Translations under genes and position numbers: made by a program
In this document: in pieces, positions 10,801-21,300 of the stretch
How positions within the stretch are numbered: position 1 is the stretch's first letter
Layout of the letters: every line of letters starts with the position of its first letter
Assembly: GCA_002221725.1 (NCBI GenBank)
Contig: NJFT01000015.1
Coordinates: forward strand, 124,001-188,000
Reading direction: 5' to 3'
DNA length: 64,000 nucleotides
Origin: Scedosporium boydii
Taxonomy: Eukaryota > Ascomycota > Sordariomycetes > Microascales > Microascaceae
Notes under the pieces: generated by a model
Told to the model about the DNA's origin: nothing
Database searches by the model: none
The model's input: the letters and a program-made list of their open reading frames with translations, nothing else

Positions 10801-12033
10801 GGCAAATGGCTTTGGCTCCCGGTGCTAGGGGAGAGAGAGGGAGGGAGACGGAGGAGGAGGTTCGATGCGCAATGAAATGTATTGACGGGCCGATATGCAA
10901 CGAGGAGGAAGGAGGTGACGAGAGTCGAGGTTGGGCGTGGAGCTGTTGGTAGTATGCGGGAGTTGGAAGAGCAGGGCGAAGAGAAGATGGGAAGAAGGCT
11001 TAGGAGGGAAAAATAAGGGAGTAAGCGTGTGGGAGGCCTTTGGATAGATTATCGACGAGTAAGAAACCAAAGTCGGATCCGGTACTGGAGCACAACCAGC
11101 AGCAGGCAAGACCAGGCAACCGCAGCTTCCCAGCTCGGAGTGTTTGGTTTGGAGTGTTTGCAGGGTTGGAACTTGGGGGGGCCAAATGGAGGCTCGGAGT
11201 TGAGGCTTGTTGGAGGGGTGGAGGGGTGGAGGGGTCAAAGGGAACCAAGACAACAACAGAACATGAATTGACTTGGAGACGGCTTGGGGGTGCGGGGCAG
11301 TCTCGGTGCTGGCGATTGCCTGGCGGTGGCAGCGGGGGCTAGGTTCAAGGTTCGAAATAACACAGATTGAGTCTGGTGTTTTAGCCTCATGAATTTCTGG
11401 GTGGTGCATAGTTTGAGACAGAGACTGGCAGGTCACGTCAAAGGCGACGCTGTTTGGGCCTGCACCGCCGTTTGCTTCAATTGTTGTCCTTGTACTTTGT
11501 ACTTCGTAGTTCGTGCTTGTAGTTTGTACCCACCCGTTTAGACGCGGACAAGCGCCAGTAAAGTTTCAAGTTCAATCAAGTTCAATGTTCCATCAATCAG
11601 ATGTACAGTTGTACACTCACTGCCTGCTGGCTTCATGCAGCCTGCCAGTCTGGTCTGCCTTGTGAAAGCCATTGCCCCCCCATGGCCGATGTTGAGCCAA
11701 TTTACACAGGTACCTTGCTTGTATTTCCATTGAAATCGGTATGTCATAACTACGTCTGCCTACGAAGGCACATTCACTCGTGTGGATTGGTGAGAGACTA
11801 TTTTGAAGCGAGGAATTGAATATATCAATGAGGTATGCTAATGCTCCCATTGCTCGCATGTTCCCGGTCCTACGGACATCCAGGAAAGCAGGAAGCAACC
11901 TGCGCGAGAGACTGTAGACATCGAATGATTCGCTCTGGTATGCGTAGTCTGTGAAAATCTTGATCATAAAAAAGTGGAATTGGCGACGACAAGGTGTAGA
12001 GAATCACGATCCTGAAACTGGCCGAGAATCATC
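10801..12033. other. Intergenic, 5' region of the E2 gene and 3' flank of the HET gene
   Basis: About 1.2 kb with no supportable gene. Near 10826-10860 and 11210-11235 there are purine-rich repeats (gagaggga, gaggggtgg). A GTACTTTGTACTTCGTAG-like motif lies at 11491-11530. A 203-codon minus-strand frame at 10825-11436 is Ser/Pro/Leu-rich without a domain and most likely covers 5' UTR. Confidence 0.5.
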
Positions 12034-13962
12034 TCAAGCCTTGATAGCCGACAACCCAGGAGGCCACGGAAACACAACTGTATGGCGCCGGAGGTTCTTG
12101 AAGTCGCACACCCCAAGGATCCAGCGCCGGGTGTAGAGCCTCGGCATGGGCATTTCGCCCTGCGATGCTTCAAGGTCTATCACCATCGAAACTTGACGAT
12201 CCACGTCACCCATATCACCCCTTTCTTGGAAGGAGGTGAATGCATACCTAGATTGCGACCAACCGGCTGCCTCCCAGACAAAAATGGCACGGTAGGGCTC
12301 CTTGCGCCGCGAACCCCATGGCACTCCCAATCTTAGTTGATACCCTTGTGCAATGGCGTATTCTAGATGCTGACACATCATGCCGAGTGTCTTGTCGCGA
12401 AAAGACGGTTCGCGGTCGTCCTCACACGAGTTGGAGAAGCTGCTGTCGGAGGGTACGAACTCCTCTATCAACTCAGCTATGTGCATGTACCTGCGCCCAC
12501 AGGAGTAAAGATAGTCCACCAGGCCATCGAGCCCCCGCGACTGATCCAAGTCCCTAGATGTGTCGATGACCTTGCCCAGCGTCCAGAGGTGGCCCTTGGT
12601 TTGGATACCCTTGCGGGTGAGTCGCACGCCACTTAAGCGGCAGCCTTTGTAGAAGGACAATTTGCGATGCGACTCTGGCTCAGGAGCATGGAACCCACGA
12701 AATAGGTATCTTTCGAGAAGCCTACCAACAGACATATTGGACACCACACCACGGCCCTCATTCTTTCGATTATCGAGGATTTCTCCATTAATCAGACACA
12801 TCGTTAGAGTAGCGAGACTTACACTGAGCGAATTTTCTTGCAAGAGCTCGACATCAAGGCGTCTCGAGTAACCGCAGCAGTTGCCAATGACAGAAAGCCG
12901 GTCCATCGGCTCTGAGATTCCTCTCAATGCAACATCAGAGATAATAGTCCGAGTCATGGACTCGGAGTCCTTGAGCAGGACCGTGTATTTTCCTGCCTTG
13001 CGGAGGATCTGCTCTACTGTTACCTCTTCCTCCTTTGTCTGATGCTGAAAAGCCAGGCAGAGATTGGTAATCTGTTCAGTGAAGGTTATGAAGCGTATGT
13101 AGAGCTCTCCGGGAATGCGCCGAAATTCATCCCACTTCCGTTTCTGCACCTCAAGGGAAGGTCGGTGGGGCAACAGCAGATTCATCTTCGCCCCTCCACA
13201 GTAGGCCTCCTGGTAAGTCCAGGCTCGCAACCACCAGTCGTCCCTAAGTATGTCAGCAACAAGCTGGAGTACCTCCCATGCCTCCTCGCGACTTGTTTTT
13301 TCCGAAAGCTGAAATCTATGTCGTCTGCCGCGCCGCAGGTCTGGGACCTGTCCTCCCGACTTGTCCTTAACGAGGTGCCCTTGTAGGAGGTGAGCTAAGA
13401 GAGTTAATTCGCGTTCCGACTCGACTTGTCTCCAGAGCAGGGCGAGCGGGTAGTTACTAAATGCATACACCCGATCCATCGATTCGAGACCGGCTTTCTT
13501 TTCTTCGCTATAGCGTCTTTCACACTGCTTGATACTGTGCCTGTCAATCCACAACAAATGTACGCCCACCGAGTGCATGTACTTGATGGTTCGCGTGAAG
13601 ACCGGGCTGCGGACTGGGGACGGGAATACCCCAGCACGGTCTCGAGATTGGATATAATACAACAACTCGGAGTCGTTTGCGGAGAACATGTTCTCGAACA
13701 TAGAAGGTGCCCAGGTATAGGACAGCGAAACGTAGCGGCCGCTCTCGAATGCATCGACCCACTCCCGCTCCAAAATAGATCGGGACGACTCACTCAAGGG
13801 AACAGGGCAAAAGCATTCAAGATTTGCTAGAAACCCCTCCGACTTGTTATGGGGCTTCTCCATCTTCTGGATTTCTAGGCACATGGATGAGATGGACTCG
13901 CCGCGCCTGACGATTGTGAAAAGGGGCTGGTCCATGTCCTCCATTGTCCGTCTGTTCGCCAT
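12034..13962 (-). CDS. HET-domain (heterokaryon incompatibility-type) protein
   Basis: Single exon, 642 residues. The N-terminal half has the ordered HET signatures: YVSLSYTWAPS (~residue 77), LLWIDRHSIKQ (~135), MDRVYAFSNYPLALL (~160) and DDWWLRAWTYQEAY (~240). HET domains act in non-self recognition after hyphal fusion and can trigger cell death, and they are structurally related to TIR. The remaining ~370 residues have no domain I can name, with an end rich in aromatic and basic residues. The gene has no intron and is flanked by ~1.2 kb and ~0.7 kb of gene-free DNA between conserved housekeeping genes, which fits the patchy distribution of HET genes. No NACHT, WD or ankyrin repeats are visible, so it is a stand-alone HET protein. 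A partner locus is not evident. Confidence 0.88.
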   Translation of the reverse strand: MANRRTMEDMDQPLFTIVRRGESISSMCLEIQKMEKPHNKSEGFLANLECFCPVPLSESSRSILEREWVDAFESGRYVSLSYTWAPSMFENMFSANDSELLYYIQSRDRAGVFPSPVRSPVFTRTIKYMHSVGVHLLWIDRHSIKQCERRYSEEKKAGLESMDRVYAFSNYPLALLWRQVESERELTLLAHLLQGHLVKDKSGGQVPDLRRGRRHRFQLSEKTSREEAWEVLQLVADILRDDWWLRAWTYQEAYCGGAKMNLLLPHRPSLEVQKRKWDEFRRIPGELYIRFITFTEQITNLCLAFQHQTKEEEVTVEQILRKAGKYTVLLKDSESMTRTIISDVALRGISEPMDRLSVIGNCCGYSRRLDVELLQENSLSVSLATLTMCLINGEILDNRKNEGRGVVSNMSVGRLLERYLFRGFHAPEPESHRKLSFYKGCRLSGVRLTRKGIQTKGHLWTLGKVIDTSRDLDQSRGLDGLVDYLYSCGRRYMHIAELIEEFVPSDSSFSNSCEDDREPSFRDKTLGMMCQHLEYAIAQGYQLRLGVPWGSRRKEPYRAIFVWEAAGWSQSRYAFTSFQERGDMGDVDRQVSMVIDLEASQGEMPMPRLYTRRWILGVCDFKNLRRHTVVFPWPPGLSAIKA

Positions 13963-14699
13963 GTTATCGGGCTCGCTTAAGATTAACTTCGCTCGAACGA
14001 TGATTGACGTGGTGCAATGTTGGAAGTAAATTTAGAGGGGAAGTCAAGCCATGAAACGCGACGCGTTGTGAGGTGGTCGCGCTAGATCACGTGATACCAG
14101 AGTTCATTGACTGGGATCCTCTGTCCAGAACATCTCACAGAACATACTAAGAAGTGCACCAGATTGTTAGAATTAGTCCGCCCAGTACTTCGTACCTCAG
14201 TACATAAGTGGGTGAAGCAAGTACTGGAGAGATCTCAAGATGAAGGGCTAAGCTACAAACGACACTACCCTCCACCAAACCATGGCTGAAGCAACATATT
14301 CTTTTGCAATCTCACATTTTACTTGTACACTTGCATTTCCTGAGGGACCAAGTTTGGAAGCCCCTGCACCATTGGGAGCCGTGAGAATTTAATAGTCGCC
14401 ATCAATTGATCAACCAGAAGAATATTGTCTATCTGACAGGTGCCTTCGAGTGGGAGCCAGCGGCGCAAAACTGCCCCGCATTTGGGACCCTACCAGCGAC
14501 GCGTTGAGCGCGACGGTCCCAGCTTAAACTTTAATTGCTTCATTGTTCCCTTGCGCCTCATCACCTCCCAACTTCAGCATCATCGGAGTCCTCCATTTGT
14601 GCCCACGAAACGACGAATATAACCCCCGAAATCGAATATCAAATCTCAAGTGGAGGGAGAACCCGCGTTTTGTCCATTTAAACTCTTCCGGCCTCGGAA
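13963..14699. promoter_or_regulatory. Divergent promoter region between HET gene and RFC2
   Basis: 737 bp between start codons on opposite strands. It contains an AGTACTTCGTACCTCAGTAC-type motif at 14183-14202, one of several such motifs in the window. A CGCGACGCG palindrome lies near 14058. No TATA box can be assigned with confidence. Confidence 0.5.
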
Positions 14700-16056
14700 A
14701 TGGCGAGCTTCTTCGACATCAAGGCCAGGAAACTGGCTGCCGCCAACGGCGCAGGGACTCAGAAGCAAGACAAATCGGCACAACCCCCAAGAACGCAGCC
14801 ATGGGTAGAGAAATAGTACGGCAGCCAATGCAGCCTCAATTTTCGATAATGTCTCCGTTCTTCTGCTAATAACCGGATGTCTATACAGCCGTCCACGAAC
14901 CCTCAACGATGTTGCTGCCCAGGAGCATACCACCGCTGTCCTTCAGAGGACCCTACAGGCTTCTAACGTACGGCCCTAACGGGTTTCCTGCTTCTCCAAA
15001 TGCGTCTCGACCTCGCCGTCTAACCGCCCTTTTCTCCGTAGCTACCCCACATGCTCTTTTACGGCCCTCCAGGAACAGGCAAAACCTCTACGATTCTCGC
15101 CTTAGCGAAGGAACTCTACGGACCGGAGTTCATGAAATCTCGCGTCCTCGAGCTCAACGCCTCAGACGAACGCGGCATCTCTATCGTCCGGGAAAAGGTT
15201 AAAGACTTTGCGCGAATGCAGCTTACGAATCCCCCTCCCGGGTACAAAGACAAATACCCCTGCCCACCCTTCAAGATCATCATCCTCGATGAGGCCGACT
15301 CCATGACGCAGGACGCCCAGAGCGCTCTCCGCCGCACAATGGAAACGTACAGCAAGATTACCCGGTTCTGCCTCATTTGCAATTACGTCACCCGTATAAT
15401 CGACCCCCTGGCGAGTCGATGCAGCAAGTTCCGGTTCAAGAGCTTAGACAAGTCGAATACGAGGGCGAGGCTCGCCGAAATTGCCGAGAAGGAGTCCGTT
15501 CCGCTCGAGGATGGAGCCTTGGATGCTCTAATAAAGTGTAGCGAGGGCGATTTGCGAAAGGCCATCACCTTCCTTCAAAGTTCCGCCCGGTTAGTTGGCT
15601 CGATGGGAGGCGTGGACCAGGACGGAGACGAAGAGATGGATGGGCAGAAAAAGGTTGTCACGGCCAAGATTGTTGAGGACATTGCTGGCGTGATACCGGC
15701 TCCGACAATTGATACTCTTGTGAGGGCTATGCGCCCAAGAGGATCCGGTTCCACATATACCCCGGTCGCCGAGGTTGTGCAGGAAATGGTGGCGGATGGC
15801 TGGAGTGCCGGACAGGTCCTGAACCAGGTATGTTTTACGTCTCAAGGATTTTTTCTCCTGTCTACCCTAGAGCTGACGGAACCCCTTCCAGCTTTATCAA
15901 GCCATCATATTCAATGAGACTATCCCCGACAAGCAAAAGAACAAGATTGTTATGGTGTTTTCCGAAATCGACAAGAGGTTGGTTGACGGCGCGAGCGAAC
16001 ACTTGTCGATTCTAGACATGGCCCTGAGGATATCTGCCATCATGGCCGGTAAATAG
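14700..16056 (+). CDS. RFC2: Replication factor C subunit 2 (clamp loader small subunit)
   Basis: Small AAA+ subunit of replication factor C, which loads PCNA at primer ends. Exons 14700-14815, 14889-14967, 15042-15827 and 15892-16056 give 381 residues. After a short N-terminus ([11 protein letters not shown]) come PWVEKYRPRTL (RFC box), Walker A GPPGTGKT (residues 73-80), the ELNASDERG motif, Walker B IIILDEAD (DEAD at 148-151), sensor 1 (FCLICNY) and the Arg finger SRC motif near residue 190. The C-terminal collar domain has LYQAIIFNE and [14 protein letters not shown]. The insertion [12 protein letters not shown] after the SDERG block and the overall length match yeast Rfc2 better than Rfc3 or Rfc4. 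It is convergent with the minus-strand gene that ends at 16215. Confidence 0.94.
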
Positions 16057-16214
16057 AGAAAGTCATATTGTCAGATATTGCGCATAGGGAGAAAAGTGTA
16101 ATCGGATCGGGTATTAAAAAAGGTCTGGCGTTTAATGTAATCTAATTCATTATCATCACGACATGATTTCGCTTTTCGCTTAAACCTGCCATCCTTTCAT
16201 CAGACTGTCGGCTT

Positions 16215-17759
16215 TTACGACCGAGATTTGGGACCGAGAAGCCCAAGATCTAAAGCCAGAGACCCCCAAGGATCCGCTTGCTTGTTTCCACTAGAGCCAC
16301 CGTCGCCCTCGCCGAACATGCGAGAAATTTCGGCCAAGGTACTGACGATGCCTTCGATGCCCATTTGGCCGTCCTCAATACCCTCTGCAACGGCTTCCAT
16401 GGTTGCAATCCTGGCCGAATCCGAAGCAAAGACCCACGGTTTTATCTTTCCCGTTAGGTCTGGTTGCTCGGGCCCGGTCGCCGACCCCAGGCTATCGAGT
16501 AATCCTGGCTTCAAATGCTTAGCTTGCTCCGACGCGGGCCATGGGAATTGCGGAAGAAGTTGGCTCTCCGGAACCAAGTGCTCTACTACTTGGCACGCCT
16601 CCTTCAGCTGTTTGGCTAGAGAAATGTTGAATTGGGATTTGTAGGCAATGATGGATTTCTGCGCCGAAGTCAATTTGGACAAATTTGCCAAGTAAGGTAG
16701 TAGGAGATGCGCTGCCGGGCCTGGTGCAGTCCTGACTGTGGATTTTTTATCTTGTGAGGACATGACGGTGGACTTCACAATTGGTTCTGCCAACATGGAG
16801 TCCGGTGCCCCGAGAGAAGTGATGAGGGCTTTTCGTGCGCTTATGTATTGGTCGTAGCTCTCCTTTACAGTCTCCAGCTTCGCGGTGATTTTGGCTTTCT
16901 TCTGCTTTGTGGTCTCATCCTCTGAACCAACTTTTCTCTCGCCATCTTGAGAAGGCTCTGCGTCAGGGTCGTCCTCGTCACTCGAAGCCTTGCTCAACTC
17001 CGACTCAATCCAGTTGATTAGCTCATTGCGGGTGGCATCGAGAGCGCGAATCTTGGCGGAGGGTGTGATTGAGTCGGGGTCAAAGGAGCACTTTGCCTTG
17101 AGTGCTTGAAGAAACTGCTCCTCTCGGGTAAGGAGAAGCTTTGATTTTAGCAAGACTTTGTCCAGTTTACCGGCCAGCTTCGCTAGATCGGGCTGACCCC
17201 CCTCCTCGTCTGTTGCGAAGCTATCCACAATCTCATTTGGAACTTTGAGAAGAGGGGCCAAGTCCTTGAAAATGGACTTTAGATCCAGGAAACTGGAGTC
17301 GACTGCCGGTTTCTGGCCTAAGAGATCGATATACTTCTCAAGCGACTCAAGCCGGCCCAACTTCTCTTGCTGATTGATCAAGTGCAGTTTGTCGTCTAAA
17401 ATCTCAGGATGGCTCCGCTTACCTCGAGGGCCAGCGGATTGATTTAAGTGAGAGTGAGCTTTCCGGACAGTATCGAACTCGTCTTGCGCCTTGAGGTTTG
17501 CTGAGACCGCTTTGAAGAACTCATCCATAAGCACGGTTGTGCGTTGCTCAGGCGGAATCAGCTTGGTTGACGGGTCAATCAGGGATAGTGGACCACCGGT
17601 ATGAGAGCCTTCCAAGGAGGATTCTAAATGGAATGCCAAAACGCGTCGAACATGCTCAACGTGTTCCCTCGGCTTCACATAGGCCGCCATGCCCTGTTGT
17701 ATGAGCCTGACCGTTTCCTCAGGCGACTGCATGGCGTCGAAATTTGAAGGCCGGTGCAA
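16215..17759 (-). CDS. Unrecognised helical/coiled-coil protein
   Basis: Single exon, 514 residues (505 if Met10 at 17732 is used, which gives the more typical start MQSPEETVRLIQQG). Nearly all of the sequence is charged and helix-forming with heptad-like spacing (for example residues 95-170 and 200-330). An acidic stretch lies near residues 260-290 (SSDEDDPDAEPSQDGE), and a Gly-rich segment near the end (GEGDGGSSGN) precedes a hydrophobic tail (LALDLGLLGPKS). There is no catalytic motif, signal peptide or membrane span. The composition fits a structural or complex-scaffold protein, for example cytoskeletal or kinetochore, but I cannot place the family. Confidence 0.78.
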   Translation of the reverse strand: MHRPSNFDAMQSPEETVRLIQQGMAAYVKPREHVEHVRRVLAFHLESSLEGSHTGGPLSLIDPSTKLIPPEQRTTVLMDEFFKAVSANLKAQDEFDTVRKAHSHLNQSAGPRGKRSHPEILDDKLHLINQQEKLGRLESLEKYIDLLGQKPAVDSSFLDLKSIFKDLAPLLKVPNEIVDSFATDEEGGQPDLAKLAGKLDKVLLKSKLLLTREEQFLQALKAKCSFDPDSITPSAKIRALDATRNELINWIESELSKASSDEDDPDAEPSQDGERKVGSEDETTKQKKAKITAKLETVKESYDQYISARKALITSLGAPDSMLAEPIVKSTVMSSQDKKSTVRTAPGPAAHLLLPYLANLSKLTSAQKSIIAYKSQFNISLAKQLKEACQVVEHLVPESQLLPQFPWPASEQAKHLKPGLLDSLGSATGPEQPDLTGKIKPWVFASDSARIATMEAVAEGIEDGQMGIEGIVSTLAEISRMFGEGDGGSSGNKQADPWGSLALDLGLLGPKSRS

Positions 17760-18352
17760 ACGGAATTATTCAAAGTCGCAGGATTTTAGTTCGGTATTAT
17801 TCTTTTGGAATTGGTGAAAAGTGTAATTGAATTGTCATCTTGATCGTGAGCTCGAGGTCGTGGCAGCTCGGAGCTCGATGAGCTTCTCGTGAGGTGTGGT
17901 GGGGTGTGAAACTGTGAGCTGAGCGGTTGTTAGTGAGAAGCCCAAAAACCAGGGCCCGCGAAGCTACCTGGAAATGGTGGCGGCCTTGTAAACACGTTAT
18001 CACGTGACACATAACACTGTGGACATGGACAATGTACCACACGCAGGTGGCGAGTGGGCTGCAGCTTACTTCGTAACAATCCGTCGTACAGCAACCAGGC
18101 TGAAGCAGAGCAACTTAAAAAATCGATGGGCATCTTTGGTGTCGGTGTTGTGGGCCATTTTTGTCAACCTTTACCATTCAATTACCAGTTCCTTGCCGTG
18201 TACTATATTAATTCGCATCCTCCCTTAGAGGATTGCTGCATATTTCCCCAGAGAGCTGGTCCTATCAGCTCCAACACGAATTTGCCATCTGATAATCTCC
18301 AATACCAGCTGCGACATCGATCATCCATCCGCGTTACGCATCACCGCCCACC
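17760..18352. promoter_or_regulatory. Divergent promoter between helical protein and BRR2
   Basis: 593 bp between divergent start codons at 17759 (-) and 18353 (+). Both promoters lie here. A CACGTGAC-type E-box lies at 18001-18008. Pyrimidine-rich leader sequence precedes the ccaccATGgcc start of BRR2. Confidence 0.45.
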
Positions 18353-21300
18353 ATGGCCGACCCGCGAGATGTGTCGCAGTACAAGTACTCGGCCATGTCC
18401 AACCTTGTCCTCAAGGTAGACCGGCGGCTTATCAACCGGCCCACGGACAAGGCGACAGGCGAGCCCGAGTCTATTGCCGGGCGCTTGACGATCAAAGACA
18501 TGGGGTCGCGCGTCGGCCGCGAAGCCGCGCCGAAACCGAAGACCCTCCCAGATGTTGAGAGAGGAAGCATACAAGAAGGCCGAGATGTGCTTTTAAGAGA
18601 CCAAAGGAAGCGCAAGGCCGATGGCCAGTTACGGGGGAATGGTATTCTGGGCGCAGCAGATCTCGCCATCGAAGGCATCCAATACCGTCCACGGACAGCC
18701 GCCACGCGCGCGACCTTCGACCTTATCCTAACACTTGTCGCCAACAGCTTAGGCGACGTACCCTACGAAGTGGTGCGAAGCGCTGCCGACGCCGTCTTGG
18801 AGTATCTCAAAGATGAGGATATGAAGGACTTTGATAAGAAGAAGGAGATCGACGAGATTCTGGGCATAACACTGAGCCCGAAGCAGTTCAACGACCTTGT
18901 CAATCTAGGAAAGAAAATCACCGACTACGATGCGCAAGACGAAGAAGAAGAGGATAGGGCATCACAGGGCAGTGCCACCCTTGACGATCGGCAAGGTGTC
19001 GCTGTTGCGTTCGAGGACGAAGACGAAGAGGAGGAGATTGTTCCTGAGGTCCGCGACTATTCATCTGAAGAAGAGGAGGAAGAAGAAGAGGAAGAAGAGG
19101 AGGCCGCGAGAGAAGCCGGTGCCGCTGATGCAGAGGCATTACGAGAGGGCGACGAAATGGTTATCGACTCTACTATAACAGACCAAGGGAAGCAAGATGG
19201 GGAGACCACTGTACCAGCCCGGGAAATAGATGCCTTTTGGCTTCAGCGCCAAGTCGGCAAGATCTATTCTGACCCCAAAGAACAACACGATAAAACCCAA
19301 GAGGCGCTGCGAATACTCTGTGGCGAACCGGACGAGCCGGGTGGCGAAGAGAAGCCGTTGCGAGAAATCGAGAACGACCTCATGGAGCTCTTCGAGTACG
19401 AACACCACGAGCTCGTCCAGCTCCTTATCGAGAACCGAGAGAAGGTCGTCTGGCTTACCAAGTTAGCGCGGGCTGAGAGCAACGAGGAGCGTGCTGCTGT
19501 CGAACGCGAAATGGCTTCAGAAGGCTTGCAGTGGATTCTCAATGAACTACACGGGAAGAAGCCCGAGGAAGGCAAGAAGAAGCTTGATATCAAGATGGAC
19601 ATCGACGTTCCGGAATCTATCACCAACGGCGCTGCCAAGGCCGAGAAACCCGAAGGCCAGCTTGTAGGTGGGCTACAACCGCGGAAGCTCATCAACCTGG
19701 ACAATCTCGTTTTCGACCAGGGCAACCATCTCATGACGAACCCAAATGTAAAGATACCTGCGGGCTCTACGAAGCGCACTTTTAAGGGCTATGAAGAGAT
19801 TCACGTCCCAGCACCGAAGAAGCGGAGTGACCCCAACGATCCCCTTATCCCGATTACAGAGATGCCGGAGTGGGCTCGTGTTCCCTTTAGTACCGCGAAG
19901 TCTCTGAACAGGATCCAGTCGAAGTGCTATCCCACGGCGTTCCAAGATGATGGGAACATGCTTGTTTGCGCTCCCACTGGCAGTGGTAAGACAAACGTAG
20001 CTATGCTTGCAATTCTTAGGGAGCTCGGCAAGCACCGCGATCCCGAGACTGGCAATATTGACCTGGATAGCTTCAAAATTGTATACATCGCCCCTCTCAA
20101 GGCCCTTGTCCAGGAACAGGTCGGGAACTTTGGCAAGAGGCTCCAGCCCTACGGTATTACAGTTGAGGAACTTACTGGCGACCGTCAACTCACGAAGCAA
20201 CAGATCGCGGAGACTCAGATCATCGTGACCACCCCAGAGAAGTGGGATGTCATTACTCGGAAAGCGACGGATCTCTCCTATACCGTCCTCGTCCGACTGA
20301 TCATTATTGACGAGATCCACCTGCTTCATGATGACCGTGGTCCAGTTTTGGAAAGCATCATAAGTCGTACCATCCGCAAGACCGAGCAGACCGGTGAGCC
20401 GGTCCGCCTAGTTGGCCTATCTGCTACTTTGCCCAACTTCAGGGACGTAGCGAGCTTCCTCCGAGTTGATATGAAGACAGGACTCTTCCACTTTGACGGT
20501 TCTTTCCGACCCTGCCCGCTCCGCCAAGAGTTCATCGGCGTTACAGACCGCAAGCCCATCAAACAACTCAAGACAATGAACGATGTTACTTACAACAAGG
20601 TCCTGGAACATGTCGGTACCAATAGGAACCAGATGCTGATCTTTGTTCACTCGAGAAAAGACACAGCCAAGACTGCCCGGTACATTCGAGACAAGGCTTT
20701 GGAAATGGATACCATTAACCAAATTCTACGTCATGACGCTGGTAGCCGCGCTATCCTGAACGAAGCCTCGGAGCAAGCTACTGATAAGGACCTCAAAGAT
20801 CTTCTACCATACGGATTCGGAATCCATCATGCCGGCATGAACCGAGCCGACCGTACCGATGTCGAGGATCTCTTCGCCCAAGGTTCTATTCAGGTCCTTG
20901 TTTGTACTGCTACGTTGGCTTGGGGTGTAAACCTTCCTGCGCATACAGTCATCATCAAGGGTACGCAGGTTTACTCTCCCGAGAAGGGTAGCTGGGTTGA
21001 GCTTAGTCCTCAGGACGTTCTACAAATGCTTGGTCGTGCGGGTCGACCTCAATTCGATACCTACGGAGAGGGCATTATAATAACGACGCAAAGCGAGATG
21101 ACGTATTATCTATCGCTCTTGAATCAACAATTACCCATTGAGAGTCAGTTTGTGAGCCGCCTGGTCGACAATCTGAATGCAGAAATTGTGCTTGGTAATG
21201 TCCGAACGCGAGACGAGGGAGTAGAGTGGCTTGGGTACACGTATCTCTTCGTCCGTATGCTTCGGTCACCAGGCCTTTACCAAGTCGGGGCGGAATATGA

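Noticed and set aside
10825..11436. 203-codon minus-strand frame upstream of the E2 gene
   Set aside because: No domain, Ser/Pro-rich, overlaps probable 5' UTR of the E2 gene and has no coding signature beyond length.
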